A stretch of 64,000 nucleotides of DNA from Pedobacter ginsengisoli (GCF_030244015.1 NZ_JASSYX010000003.1:124001-188000), one strand, 5' to 3'; numbered from the stretch's first letter, positions 28,601 to 35,286 are shown. The notes: generated by a model not told the origin, from the letters alone. Numbers and translations: made by a program.

Positions 28601-29686
28601 CAATTCCTGCGGCGCAAAACCCAGTATCCCGACACCCCAGGTCTTATTGCCTGCCAGCGCCCTGGTATCTTTGATCAGTTGCCTAGCCGTATCCCCCTTC
28701 AATAAAGACAGGGCAATGAAAGGCAAAGCCCCGGCCTCAGCAACCGCGTTGGCAAAAGGCGCCACATCGCTCACCCGGGTCATAGGACCCTGTGCGATCG
28801 GATAGGTTATGCCCAGCTCTTTTGCCAAATCATTATCAGCACTGATCACATTTAATGATTTTGCCTGTCTGAGGTGACCATAAATCGCCTCCTGAAAACC
28901 AAAAACCAGTTTATCTATTTTCTTATACCTCCCAAAAAGATCCTGCCCGATGGCAATGTCCTGTCCCAGCGGGAGGAAATCTTTTTCCAGGTCAAAACCA
29001 TTATAATAAGCCTCCAGATCCTTCTCTGCGGCATCATCAGCCAGTACCGGTGAATTCGGACGCACCAGTATGCGGGAATTACCAATTAACCTGGTCTCCG
29101 TCCCGCTCAGTTTCTCACAGACCCTTTTGACAGACTCAGGCGCACTGCATTCAGGGAAGAGCACCAGCTGACTGTCCAGTACCACCCCCTTTGCGCCAGA
29201 AGCCACGGCAGCCGCAGCAGTATGTATGCCCGCACCACCCTGAATATAAACATCAGTATCGTTAAACTCTTTAATGACACGCTGAAACAGGACATACGAA
29301 GATTCATACCCAACTTTACCGGCTCCCTCATTGCCTTTTACGATGATCCCGTCAGCACCCGCGGCATAAGCCTGTCGTGCCTCATCAATAGTATGAATCT
29401 GGTTAAGAAGTTTAATGTGTTTATTTTCAGGTGGTTTTATACCATAAGGCAAAACCATCAGCGTTACCTGTTCAGGTAAGGGGATATTCAGGAAGTCATC
29501 CGAAACCAGGCATACGCCAAATCCGTTCGGGCATTTTGGTACCAGCTGTCTGATTGCGTCGACAGCTTCGGCTCTGTCTCTTCCGAGGTGGAGCACAGGA
29601 AAGGCGCCGGCATTTTGCAAAGAGAGCATGAGCTTTACATCGGGCCTTTCAAATGGAGTAATTCCAATAACTACAGGAGTTTTCAT
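22655..29686 (-). CDS. PKS/PUFA-synthase-like protein 1: NMO/ER-KS-AT-ACP-ACP-KR
   Basis: This 2343-residue first protein of the operon opens with two nitronate-monooxygenase-like barrels: a shorter one (1 to about 200, with KGNEGAGKVG) and a fuller one (about 255-560). The second has GRECGGHVGP and is PfaD-like, i.e. a likely trans-type enoylreductase. The ketosynthase (about 645-1090) has VDAACASSL with Cys832. The acyltransferase (about 1180-1470) has AGHSYGEL with Ser1276. Two ACPs follow a Gln/Pro-rich linker, each with LSIDSIKRMEI and Ser1699 or Ser1798; this motif is typical of PUFA-synthase ACPs. A ketoreductase (about 2070-2330) has LGGAQGI and the catalytic Tyr2262 in TDYAAAN. With protein 2 it gives every activity for iterative, variably reduced chain building. 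Confidence 0.88.
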   Translation of the reverse strand: MKTPVVIGITPFERPDVKLMLSLQNAGAFPVLHLGRDRAEAVDAIRQLVPKCPNGFGVCLVSDDFLNIPLPEQVTLMVLPYGIKPPENKHIKLLNQIHTIDEARQAYAAGADGIIVKGNEGAGKVGYESSYVLFQRVIKEFNDTDVYIQGGAGIHTAAAAVASGAKGVVLDSQLVLFPECSAPESVKRVCEKLSGTETRLIGNSRILVRPNSPVLADDAAEKDLEAYYNGFDLEKDFLPLGQDIAIGQDLFGRYKKIDKLVFGFQEAIYGHLRQAKSLNVISADNDLAKELGITYPIAQGPMTRVSDVAPFANAVAEAGALPFIALSLLKGDTARQLIKDTRALAGNKTWGVGILGFAPQELRDEQLKYIIEELPPVVLIAGGRPSQARPLEKLGIKTFLHVPSASLLDMFLKEGARRFVFEGRECGGHVGPLSSMVLWEKQIERLLKEDKPEEISVFFAGGIHDALSAAFISVMAAPLAAKGIKVGVLMGTSYLYTKEAVSSGAIKDQFQEQAMSSADTILLETAPGHETRCLNSPFATFFNEEKEKLQKQGIDKKEIWAKLETLNVGRLRIAAKGIERRGDELVNIEEKEQLELGMYMIGQVAPMCNRIVSVLDLHKEVADGNYRFIEQAELAEPPSAQQKSLNVAIVGMGCIFPGAKNIEEYWRNIILGKDSVTEVPDERWNKDLYYDPSSTANDMSHSKWGGFIPKIDFDPLEYGIPPQSLAAIEPTQLLSLMVARQAMENAGYKDGSFNAENVSVIIGAEGGNDLANSYSFRGFFKQVFGEMPAELDAALPKTTEDSFPGILANVISGRITNRLNLGGRNYTVDAACASSLAAVDLACQELFLEKSDMVLAGGADLHNGINDYLMFSSTHALSRKGRCATFDSDADGIALGEGVAMVVLKRHEDALRDGDKVYAVIQGVGGSSDGKSLGLTAPRKSGQVLALERAYGQAGISPSVLGLVEAHGTGTVVGDRTELSALTDMLNQSGAVAGQTHLGSVKTQIGHTKCAAGIAGLIKAALSVYHGVKPPTINLKNPNSYYNAAKSPFAFHTEAALWMEDKRYAGVSAFGFGGTNFHAVLESGHAAADQHSALQSLPSELFVFRGDTYEEAKKQLSVVKALLEDNDNISLKDIAYSLALGSTKPIQLSIVADRDEDLIMKIDLALSGVESKDTYITKRKEGKVAFMFPGQGSQRINMARDLFVMFPAMRKLLKNRPEYEKVLFPDAVFDEASLKAQKERIKDTRMAQPLLGIVDLALASFLRDLGIVPDMVAGHSYGELPALCFAGAFDEEQLVFLSRERAQSILNAVEGGDKGAMIAVNCKDEDVFKVIDGLNDVYAVNFNSPTQLVLAGTTPAIKKLGETLKIEKISFKKLEVACAFHSPLVARSEGLFKEVLGRVDFNDLVLPVWSNTTAAVYPGKAAAVKERLTEHLVKPVKFVEQVQQMYADGARIFIEVGPGKVLTALTRACIGKDELLLYAEDNGHNKITHLLCTLATYIATGREVKVEKLFEGRNGKLLNLEEPGQYKKSATVWIVDGQHAVPSTGKMPAYGALPIIEPLKMKDKGISNEIMQHVPSNAAPSNAAEVMMQEYMNSMKMMIQAQRDVMLQFLGAASLPQVHQQNIHQQPLQGTVQQVVSQPIAQPQTPVAPVVADMQKTFSKPVAVDVKAVLMKIVSDKTGYPQEMLGMEMDLEADLSIDSIKRMEIIGALRIELGGFASAEDSEDSFMEQLAGIKTLNGLVNWINEHAVARVPAAPAIVKLSMADVKTAILHVVSEKTGYPQDMLGMDLDLEADLSIDSIKRMEIIGELKVKIGFNGGAEDGDDLMEKLAGIKTLNGLVSWISEIEQDNFEPVAEAKKIIAAESEGRGIISESLSRLRFELKASQIANTGTSAVEGKRFAVTNDGGSQAAAVKDLFEGHGAVVDIVAVEDQLKGYDGLIILNMFASVNKVDIIDYIAMIKRLDFEEMKWVYFISDTKGHMTGADDASMLRHFQGYSGLFKSLDKEYDTTKCRMISLTRKLAPVDVAGIALNEVLNTDQPSEIIYDGMERQTLELIPSQLVTDLQESHIKLEKDAVVLVLGGAQGITSKLITHLAQEYPCRYVLVGRSPDPRTSGLAEFARMKSREEIRSFLIKAGELKKPAEIEQEAARIYKNNEILQTIKALEDSGSVVDYTALDLRDEEGLSMFIGDVYAAHGRIDGVIHGAGLLEDKLFHSKTLDSFKRVFDTKVTPLRVLAEQMRPETQFVIFFSSIASVYGNRGQTDYAAANSVMDKYAWALKEKIKGKVMAINWGPWKGAGMVSATLEKEYERRGISLIPLQDGMETFVNELKYGNESQVLIMAGNNW
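24128..24694 (-). repeat. Tandem ACP repeat inside the large synthase
   Basis: Two consecutive ACP-coding units of close to 300 bases differ mainly in wobble positions and a few codons. The attachment serines are exactly 99 codons apart. Multiple near-identical ACPs in series are a known trait of PUFA synthases, where copy number raises yield. Confidence 0.85.
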
Positions 29687-30079
29687 GTTTGTTGAGGGTG
29701 ATTAGGGTTCAACTTTCGTGTTGTTCTAAAATATTGACCAGCAATACTTACAGAAGCAGGGATTTTAACACAGAAAACAAAATGATTTTATTCAATTGGC
29801 TCTATATCAGGAAAAAATTATGTGTTTAAGGACAAATATTTCATCAACATTATAAAAACACCATAAAAGCAATAATCCTACGCTTTTGTTAATGTAAAAT
29901 TACTAACTAAATTTCACGGACTTCACTGAATGAGACAAAATGAACAAAAAGAACAAAACAAAAACACCCTCTACCTGTGCAATTTCGCAGTTATTTAATG
30001 AAGTGGTAACACTAAAGTTAAAACGAATAATAAAACCTGAACACCATACGTTTCATTAACCACTAATTTTTATCTTCGC
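29687..30079. promoter_or_regulatory. Control region upstream of the glycolipid PKS operon
   Basis: This 393-base AT-rich region lies between the divergent PKS operon and the small gene at 30080. It must hold the operon promoter, but I cannot pick an unambiguous -7 element for the minus strand. A/C-rich repeats of the form ACAAAA occur around 29935-29970. No hairpin or coding frame stands out. Confidence 0.4.
30071..30078 (+). promoter_or_regulatory. -7-like element abutting the start at 30080
   Basis: TATCTTCG differs from TAnnTTTG at one base and ends one base before the tandem ATGs at 30080/30083. If used, it would give a leaderless message. Confidence 0.35.
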
Positions 30080-30310
30080 ATGATGAACGCAGATGAATAC
30101 GAAGCCGCTTTTCATGGCATAACCCTGCCGGCGACCGCCGAGCTTTTCCCCGGGACCGTCGTTTCTGATGTACCCGCATTTATTAACAATTCCATATCAT
30201 TGCTCAGAACTGTCAGCAATCCCAGGCAAACCGACGTAATCCGGTACCGGCTGGACAGGCTGCTGGAACTCACTTCCCAGTCTCCAGGTGAGGCGCATCA
30301 ACCGGTTTAG
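30080..30310 (+). CDS. Small conserved-looking protein of unknown function
   Basis: This 76-residue soluble protein has an ordinary amino-acid composition, the segment LFPGTVVSDVPAFINNSISLL and a Leu-rich C-terminal helix. It resembles small Bacteroidota proteins of the DUF6965 type (a PGT-x-DVP-F pattern), a match I hold only loosely. The start is one of two adjacent ATGs behind a -7-like element. Its 3' end overlaps the convergent DUF6766 gene by about 41 bases. No function can be assigned. Confidence 0.5.
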   Translation: MMNADEYEAAFHGITLPATAELFPGTVVSDVPAFINNSISLLRTVSNPRQTDVIRYRLDRLLELTSQSPGEAHQPV

Positions 30311-30947
30311 ATTCAGGCGAACCTTTTTGCCGCAGATAGATAGTCAGAAAGACAATAGAAAAAACAGAAAGGAACTCACTTTGCCAGTTCTGGAAGGTCT
30401 CAAACCAAAACCTCGGCTGCATCACAAATTCCATCATACTTTCAGCAGATTGATGTTTCAACGCCTGCTCTACATTATGGTCCTGCCAGCTCCCGTAAAA
30501 GTGCATCCACCAGCTGAGAAAGAATAACGTAAAAAAAGCAATGGAGAGCGAATTGCTGTAAAGTTTTAATATCCAGCCACCTTTTTTAACCGGCCACGGC
30601 GCATCCTTCCCGGCCACAGGTTCCCGGTCTACCTCCTCTTTTCCTTCAATCGATTTGGATTCAGCCGAACCAATCTGCCTCAGGCCTACCGTAAGCAGGA
30701 CATACAAAGCCATTTGCAGAAATTCACTTTCAAAATTCTCAAAGGTGGCCGATATAAAATGTCCGCTTTGCAAATAAACAGAAAAACCGATCTCAGGCGC
30801 ATGCTCATCGGTAAGTTCCTCATTGTGCTCCTTCCAGCCAGCAAATGCCTGGGCCAGCAATGTACCTAAAAACAACAGCAGAAAAACAATGGTCAGACTG
30901 TTGCGGTAGAAAAATGAGCGCTGTGCGCTCTTAGCCAAGGTTTTCAT
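30270..30947 (-). CDS. DUF6766 family membrane protein
   Basis: The ATG at 30947 gives 225 residues and a sensible N terminus (MKTLAKSAQRSFFYRNSLT); a longer frame upstream would add 33 Met/Arg-rich residues and run through the neighbouring gene. The protein is an internal duplication. Each half has an RNSL/SNSL opening, a TM helix, a G-W-x-x-H-N turn (AGWKEHNEEL, YGSWQDHNVEQ), a SEFLQ/SEFLS motif and a second TM helix ending in RQ-x-GS-x-ESK. Four helices are expected in the inner membrane. This repeat is the DUF6766 pattern; function is unknown. It overlaps the small gene upstream by 17 bases and is co-transcribed with it. Confidence 0.75.
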   Translation of the reverse strand: MKTLAKSAQRSFFYRNSLTIVFLLLFLGTLLAQAFAGWKEHNEELTDEHAPEIGFSVYLQSGHFISATFENFESEFLQMALYVLLTVGLRQIGSAESKSIEGKEEVDREPVAGKDAPWPVKKGGWILKLYSNSLSIAFFTLFFLSWWMHFYGSWQDHNVEQALKHQSAESMMEFVMQPRFWFETFQNWQSEFLSVFSIVFLTIYLRQKGSPESKPVDAPHLETGK

Positions 30948-31221
30948 AAACGCTGATTTCTTTACCGATTGCCTGTACCAATGCATCATCCAAAAGAATA
31001 TCCTGATGTCCCGAGTTCTCATCATATTCGTAAACCGGAAAACCACCCGGTTCCAGCTGATCCGCAGTTACCGCCTCCCAGTTGCCCCCCTCGCTGCCCA
31101 TAAAGACCTCGCCGATCAGGGCACCATGATAAACGACCTTAAAAGCTCCCGCTTCCTGCGGATGAATGTTCAAATCGACCTTTTCCTCTCCCGATTTGAT
31201 GATGATGTTAAACGGATCCAT
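30931..31221 (-). CDS. Small acidic protein, paralogue of the gene at 32655 (unknown)
   Basis: This 96-residue protein of unknown function has the pattern M-D-P-F-N-I at the start, G-x-F-K-V-V-Y in the middle and GKEISVYEN at the end. The same landmarks recur in the 98-residue product of 32655-32951, so the two are paralogues about 1.4 kb apart. No signal peptide, membrane segment or catalytic motif is visible; strand-rich and acidic, it should be cytoplasmic. It is translationally coupled to the DUF6766 membrane protein gene, its only contextual clue. Confidence 0.65.
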   Translation of the reverse strand: MDPFNIIIKSGEEKVDLNIHPQEAGAFKVVYHGALIGEVFMGSEGGNWEAVTADQLEPGGFPVYEYDENSGHQDILLDDALVQAIGKEISVYENLG

Positions 31222-31287
31222 AATTTATGCTGTTTAGTTCATTTTCCTTATAACTCCTCCCGCCGGATATTGTTTTTGAAATCCTAA

Positions 31288-31770
31288 TTACAAATTAGAC
31301 AGATAGCTATTAATCAGTAAAGCGGTGTGCTTTACGCTCTGCAGCACCACTTCCTCCGGATTTCCCGAAAAAACAATACGGTCGGAAAATATGGTATTTC
31401 CGTCATGGAGACCATAAATGAACATCGTGCCCACTGGTTTTTCTGCAGTTTCACTTCCACCCGGGGAAGGCAATCCGGTAATACCAATATGTATATCAGC
31501 CGCTATCAGCTTGCTCAGTCCCGAGGCGATTGCCGCCGTTACCTCCATAGACTCAGGAGTATACTGTTTAATAAGAGTTGGCGGAACTTTCAGAATACTT
31601 TCTTTCAGACAAACATCATAACAGGCAATACCACCTTTTAGAAACTTACCTGCATTCTCAATCATGGAAAACTCAGCGGTAACTCTGCCTGCGGTGGCAC
31701 TTTCCGCAAACGCAATGCTCAGTTCTCTGCCGATCAGCAGATCTCCACAGGACGCAACTTCAGTTATCAT
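31288..31770 (-). CDS. CinA C-terminal-domain protein (nicotinamide-nucleotide amidase-like)
   Basis: This 160-residue stand-alone CinA/PncC domain normally deamidates NMN in pyridine nucleotide salvage. SIAFAESATAG corresponds to the usual AESCTGG start of the domain, and GITGLPSPGGSETAEKPVG to the conserved GxxGPGGG..KPVG loop. Both conserved stretches deviate, with Ala for Cys/Gly in the first and an inserted, altered loop in the second, although the Ser nucleophile position is kept. The N-terminal CinA domain is absent, as in E. coli PncC. It may be an active amidase or a diverged relative. It sits alone, 67 bases upstream of the small paralogue gene on the same strand. Confidence 0.75.
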   Translation of the reverse strand: MITEVASCGDLLIGRELSIAFAESATAGRVTAEFSMIENAGKFLKGGIACYDVCLKESILKVPPTLIKQYTPESMEVTAAIASGLSKLIAADIHIGITGLPSPGGSETAEKPVGTMFIYGLHDGNTIFSDRIVFSGNPEEVVLQSVKHTALLINSYLSNL

Positions 31771-31996
31771 ATGCTTTACTTCTGATTATTTATTATTCAA
31801 TCAGCACCTACAACAACCACAACAAGGAAATTGTTGTAAAAAACTGCACCCGAAAACGAAACCAAGTCTATACATGATTGAAGCTTAATTTAATTATACA
31901 CCTGCATTTTGAAAAAGATCAGAAATTTAAAATTCATAAAACAATCTTCTTTCAACGGGGTTCAATAGGTACATCTATAAATTAAAACATACCACT

Positions 31997-32530
31997 ATGG
32001 CAACTACAAAAAAAACCGGCAGGACCGGAAAAATGGAAGATTCAGAATTTCATGAATTCTTTATCGATGAACTGAAAGACATTTACTGGGCAGAAAAACA
32101 CCTGGTAAAAGCCTTACCTAAAATGCAGAAAGCAGCAACAAGTCCTGAACTTACCGCAGCTTTTGAAAAGCATACCCAGGAAACACAAACACACATCGAC
32201 ACCCTGGAACAGGTATTTGAATTGCTGGGCGAAAAAGCCACAGCTAAAAAGTGTGATGCAATGGCCGGATTGATAGAAGAAGCGAACGGTGTGATTGAAG
32301 ACACTGACGCCGGCACTATGATCCGCGATGCCGGATTAATCCTGGCAGCACAAAAAGTAGAGCACTATGAAATCGCAACGTATGGTACCCTGCGGGTATT
32401 CGCAGCCAATATGGGACATACCGACGTTGAAGAACTTCTGTCTCAAACCCTTGAAAATGAAAAAGCAACAGATGTAGCTCTTACAGAAGTTGCCGAGGGC
32501 TTTATCAACGAACAGGCCGCTGCTGAGTAA
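31997..32530 (+). CDS. YciE/YciF (DUF892) ferritin-like stress protein
   Basis: This 177-residue protein starts with a Lys/Thr-rich stretch, then FHEFFIDELKDIYWAEKHLV, the diagnostic opening of the YciE/YciF family. The four-helix ferritin-like bundle carries acidic and His residues at metal-binding spacing (EKHTQETQTHIDTLEQ, KVEHYEIATYGTL). Homologues are induced by osmotic, stationary-phase or oxidative stress and are presumed di-iron proteins. The gene is monocistronic, ended by a hairpin terminator, and stands among other small genes of probable stress function. Iron binding is inferred from the family. Confidence 0.9.
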   Translation: MATTKKTGRTGKMEDSEFHEFFIDELKDIYWAEKHLVKALPKMQKAATSPELTAAFEKHTQETQTHIDTLEQVFELLGEKATAKKCDAMAGLIEEANGVIEDTDAGTMIRDAGLILAAQKVEHYEIATYGTLRVFAANMGHTDVEELLSQTLENEKATDVALTEVAEGFINEQAAAE

Positions 32531-32560
32531 TCAGCCGCAAAATGTAAAAATTCCCGCAAA

Positions 32561-32590
32561 GGTTCGGTCAGAATAACGGCCGGACCTTTT
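32561..32590 (+). terminator. Terminator of the YciE/YciF gene
   Basis: GGTTCGGTC (32561-32569) pairs with GGCCGGACC (32578-32586) when two G-U pairs are allowed, with an 8-base loop and TTTT directly after. It lies 31 bases past the stop. Confidence 0.75.
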
Positions 32591-32654
32591 CAGTATAACG
32601 GCTGAACCCCTAAAGCATCAGGAGATTTCAGGTAGCAGGGCATTCACTCCTCTG

Positions 32655-32951
32655 TCAGACCGCTTCAAGATCATCATTTTCATAAAGGCTGATCTCCCAG
32701 CCGATCCGGTCCACCACGTGATCGTTTAACTCTACTTCTACTCTTTCACCAATGCGTCCGGCTTCATAAAGCGGCAGGTCGCCTGCGGCGATCTTATCCT
32801 GCTCCACCAAATCCCAGTCTTTCCCGTCAAAGTAGACCCCACCAAGTATGCCACCGAAGTAGATCACCTTGTAATACCCTTGATCTGTCGGTAAAATTGT
32901 CAGCGTGACCTCTTTTGTGCCGTAAGAAATTTTAATATTGTAAGGTTCCAT
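32655..32951 (-). CDS. Small acidic protein, paralogue of the gene at 30931 (unknown)
   Basis: This 98-residue protein starts M-E-P-Y-N-I and shares with the product of 30931-31221 the central G-x-x-KV-I-Y block, a P-L-Y-E block and the closing IGWEISLYEN. It is probably a small cytoplasmic beta-rich protein without recognised domains. It is transcribed alone, convergent with the ferritin-like gene and divergent from the ECF sigma gene. A stress link is possible from the neighbours but unproved. Confidence 0.65.
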   Translation of the reverse strand: MEPYNIKISYGTKEVTLTILPTDQGYYKVIYFGGILGGVYFDGKDWDLVEQDKIAAGDLPLYEAGRIGERVEVELNDHVVDRIGWEISLYENDDLEAV

Positions 32952-33164
32952 AGTCCTTCATGATTAAATTGATCCGGCAAAATGTTTAATCATAGCCAGT
33001 AAAACATTAAACATAGAAAAAGCGGTTTTGTTTATGGGAATTATCAGGAAATCTTTCCTGCTTACCCGAAATACACGTATTTAACCCAATAAATCGGGTA
33101 GTTATCCCCAAAACATCAACCATATTGCATTGTTGTTTAAGAGCACCCCTAATATCCTACCCCT

Positions 33165-33698
33165 ATGAATGAATTAACTTTTAACTCACAAATCTGTGGA
33201 TACCGGACATCTCTGATGCAGTCCGCAATGAAATTTACCGGCAATAATGACGATGCCGACGACCTTGTTCAGGATACCCTGATTAAAGCGATCCGCTATG
33301 AAACCATGTACAAAAAAGGCACTAACCTGCGTGGCTGGTTGTATACGATCATGAAAAACACATTCATTAACAACTACAGGAGTATGCTGAAGAAAACGGC
33401 CATTGTAGTGACCAATGAGGACCTGCTGGCTTATCCGCTGCCTTCTTGCGCGTCTTACAACCAGTGTGAAGAAAAGTTTACGATGGAAGACATCAATAAA
33501 GCGCTTGAGTGTCTGCAGCCTGTCTATGCAGTTCCTTTTCTCAAGTATTTTGAAGGCTATAAATACCATGAGATCGCGGATGAAATGAAAATTCCGGTCG
33601 GAACGGTAAAGACCCGGATCCATATCGCAAGAAAATTATTGAAGTCTCATCTTAAAATGTATCGTGATGATTTCAAAAGATTAAAGAAAATGGCCTGA
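33165..33698 (+). CDS. ECF-type RNA polymerase sigma factor
   Basis: This 177-residue sigma-70 relative of the extracytoplasmic-function group has region 2 at about residues 15-75 (GNNDDADDLVQDTLIKA, then GTNLRGWLYTIMKNTFINN). Region 4 is at about 115-165, with a helix-turn-helix in GYKYHEIADEMKIPVGTVKTRI. No anti-sigma factor gene follows. Instead there is a spacer with a perfect 46-bp palindrome, so how this factor is held inactive is unknown. Divergent from the small acidic protein gene. Confidence 0.9.
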   Translation: MNELTFNSQICGYRTSLMQSAMKFTGNNDDADDLVQDTLIKAIRYETMYKKGTNLRGWLYTIMKNTFINNYRSMLKKTAIVVTNEDLLAYPLPSCASYNQCEEKFTMEDINKALECLQPVYAVPFLKYFEGYKYHEIADEMKIPVGTVKTRIHIARKLLKSHLKMYRDDFKRLKKMA

Positions 33699-33784
33699 CA
33701 TGCAGATAACATTTATTAAATAATGAATAAAGAACTGACAAACAATTAGGTTTTACAGGAGTAAATTACATATTGTTCTATAAC

Positions 33785-33830
33785 TGGTATAGGGTTGATA
33801 TAGCCAATTGGCTATATCAACCCTATACCA
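33785..33830. repeat. Perfect 46-bp palindrome
   Basis: Two 23-base arms, TGGTATAGGGTTGATATAGC plus CAA and its exact reverse complement, meet with no spacer at 33807/33808. Neither side is followed by a T-run, so it is not a typical terminator. It stands 87 bases past the sigma factor stop and about 90 bases before the promoter at 33923. It may form an RNA hairpin, a cruciform or a binding site for a symmetric protein. Confidence 0.9.
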
Positions 33831-33922
33831 ACCCCTTATTAATTATATGACAACGCCTAATCAATTTAATTATTTGTTAGTTTTTTATTAGCAATTAATT
33901 AATCATTATTCACCTGACACTA

Positions 33923-33953
33923 TTGTTTCATAACCATAAAGAAATTATATTTG
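33923..33953 (+). promoter_or_regulatory. Bacteroidota consensus promoter of the DUF6266 pair
   Basis: TTG at 33923-33925 and TATATTTG at 33946-33953 form an almost ideal -33/-7 pair with 20 bases between. Transcription should start near 33960, about 40 bases before the ATG at 34002, which rules out the longer reading frame starting at 33951. Confidence 0.75.
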
Positions 33954-34001
33954 TATAAGCAGTGGTTAAAGCGCTGTGAACTAACTTATATATATCTCAC
34001 A

Positions 34002-34640
34002 ATGGCAATTGCAAAGAATGGACTCTTCGGGTCTCACACCGGCAAAGTCGGTAATCTTGTGTATTATGAGCTGAACGGCAAAAATGTAGTACGCGAGATC
34101 GGTAAGAATACCAAACCACCCACAGAAAAACAGTTGAAGGTGCAAATGGAAACTGAGCTCATGAGTTCGTTTTTCAGTAAGGTTCTGCCTTTTATCAGGG
34201 TCGGTTTTAGTATTGCGCGGCTGGGTACTGCGCTCAATGCACACAACATCGGAATGAAGCAACCGCGTGAACTCATCATAAAAGGACTATATCCGGATCT
34301 CGGGCTTGCTTTTGACCAGATCGTACTGAGTACAGGCAAATTGACCCCGGCTGTGGAGCCGGAAGCGGCGCAAGTAGCGGAAGGCCTGCGATTCAGCTGG
34401 CATACCGATCCGCAGATGGAATGGCCGGCGTCCAATGACCAGGTTATGATGCTGGCGTACTTCCCGGAGGAAGAAGTCATCGCTTATCAGTTGTTTGGCA
34501 GCAACAGGCTTTCGGGTACTGATGTGCTGGACATACCGGAGATACTTCAGGACAAATATATGGAGACTTACATTTCTTTCGTTGCCGCCGACAGGAAGGA
34601 CCTCGCCAACAGCACTTATATGGGCAGTTTCAATTTATAA
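34002..34640 (+). CDS. DUF6266 family protein 1
   Basis: This 212-residue protein starts MAIAKNGLFGSHTGKVGNLV, the characteristic opening of DUF6266 proteins, which are abundant in Pedobacter and relatives and have no known function. The start is fixed by the promoter upstream. The beta-rich middle and end (LRFSWHTDP, YISFVAADRKDLANSTYMG) follow the family pattern. No signal peptide, membrane segment or catalytic motif is seen. It lies four bases upstream of its paralogue in the same unit. Confidence 0.75.
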   Translation: MAIAKNGLFGSHTGKVGNLVYYELNGKNVVREIGKNTKPPTEKQLKVQMETELMSSFFSKVLPFIRVGFSIARLGTALNAHNIGMKQPRELIIKGLYPDLGLAFDQIVLSTGKLTPAVEPEAAQVAEGLRFSWHTDPQMEWPASNDQVMMLAYFPEEEVIAYQLFGSNRLSGTDVLDIPEILQDKYMETYISFVAADRKDLANSTYMGSFNL

Positions 34641-34644
34641 CACT

Positions 34645-35286
34645 ATGGGAATCTTACATTCAGGACTATTTGGCGGTTTTAGTAAAAAAACCGGACCTAT
34701 AGTAGGCCGCAGGCGAAAAGGTCAGAACGTAATCACCGCGCTGCACCACCCCAGCAACAAAGCAGCCACAGCCGGACAGCTGGACTCAAGGAATAAATTC
34801 AGTCTGCTCAACATCTTTCTGGGTGGTATCTCTCCATTGCTTAACGCCGGCTTTAAGAAATATGCCAGAACAAAAGGTGCTATGGCAGCTGCTTATAGCT
34901 ACAATTATGGGCATGCCTTTGCAGTAGTTGAGGGAAATCAGTATGCGATCAATTACCCTATGATGGTGTATAGCCGCGGGCCTGTTTCAGGGCCTTTAGG
35001 AGCTGCAGTCCAGGCTGCTGACGGCGGTATCACCTTTACCTGGCTGCCACAAAGCCAGAGCGTCTATTGCCGGTTTACAGACAAGGCCACTTTTTTGGTC
35101 TATATTCCGTCAATGGAAATTGCCTTTACGGCTATAGATGCCTCAGACCGGTATGCGCAAGCTTACTGGCGGGAATTACCACCTGGAGTTGAAGGTCAGG
35201 AAGTTCATGCCTACATGAGCTTTGCCTCGGCAGACGGCAAACTGACAGGAAACAGTTTTTATGCAGGAAAAGTGACCTTGCCCTGA
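34645..35286 (+). CDS. DUF6266 family protein 2
   Basis: A 213-residue paralogue of the preceding protein, starting at ATG 34645 (MGILHSGLFGGFSKKTGPIV), four bases after the previous stop; any longer frame runs through the upstream gene. Shared landmarks are the N-terminal GLFG..KTG segment, a P-x-x-x-x-GF helix near residue 60, and the ending YMSFASADGKLTGNSFYAG. A divergent tandem pair suggests two subunits of one structure or two specialised copies. Function unknown; the pair may be controlled by the nearby ECF sigma factor, though the promoter looks like the housekeeping type. Confidence 0.75.
   Translation: MGILHSGLFGGFSKKTGPIVGRRRKGQNVITALHHPSNKAATAGQLDSRNKFSLLNIFLGGISPLLNAGFKKYARTKGAMAAAYSYNYGHAFAVVEGNQYAINYPMMVYSRGPVSGPLGAAVQAADGGITFTWLPQSQSVYCRFTDKATFLVYIPSMEIAFTAIDASDRYAQAYWRELPPGVEGQEVHAYMSFASADGKLTGNSFYAGKVTLP

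Noticed and set aside
11894..29686. Flexirubin or aryl polyene pigment cluster
   Set aside because: Those Bacteroidota clusters use many small FAS-type enzymes and an ammonia lyase; here two large PUFA-like synthases plus GT1 and acyltransferase genes are present.
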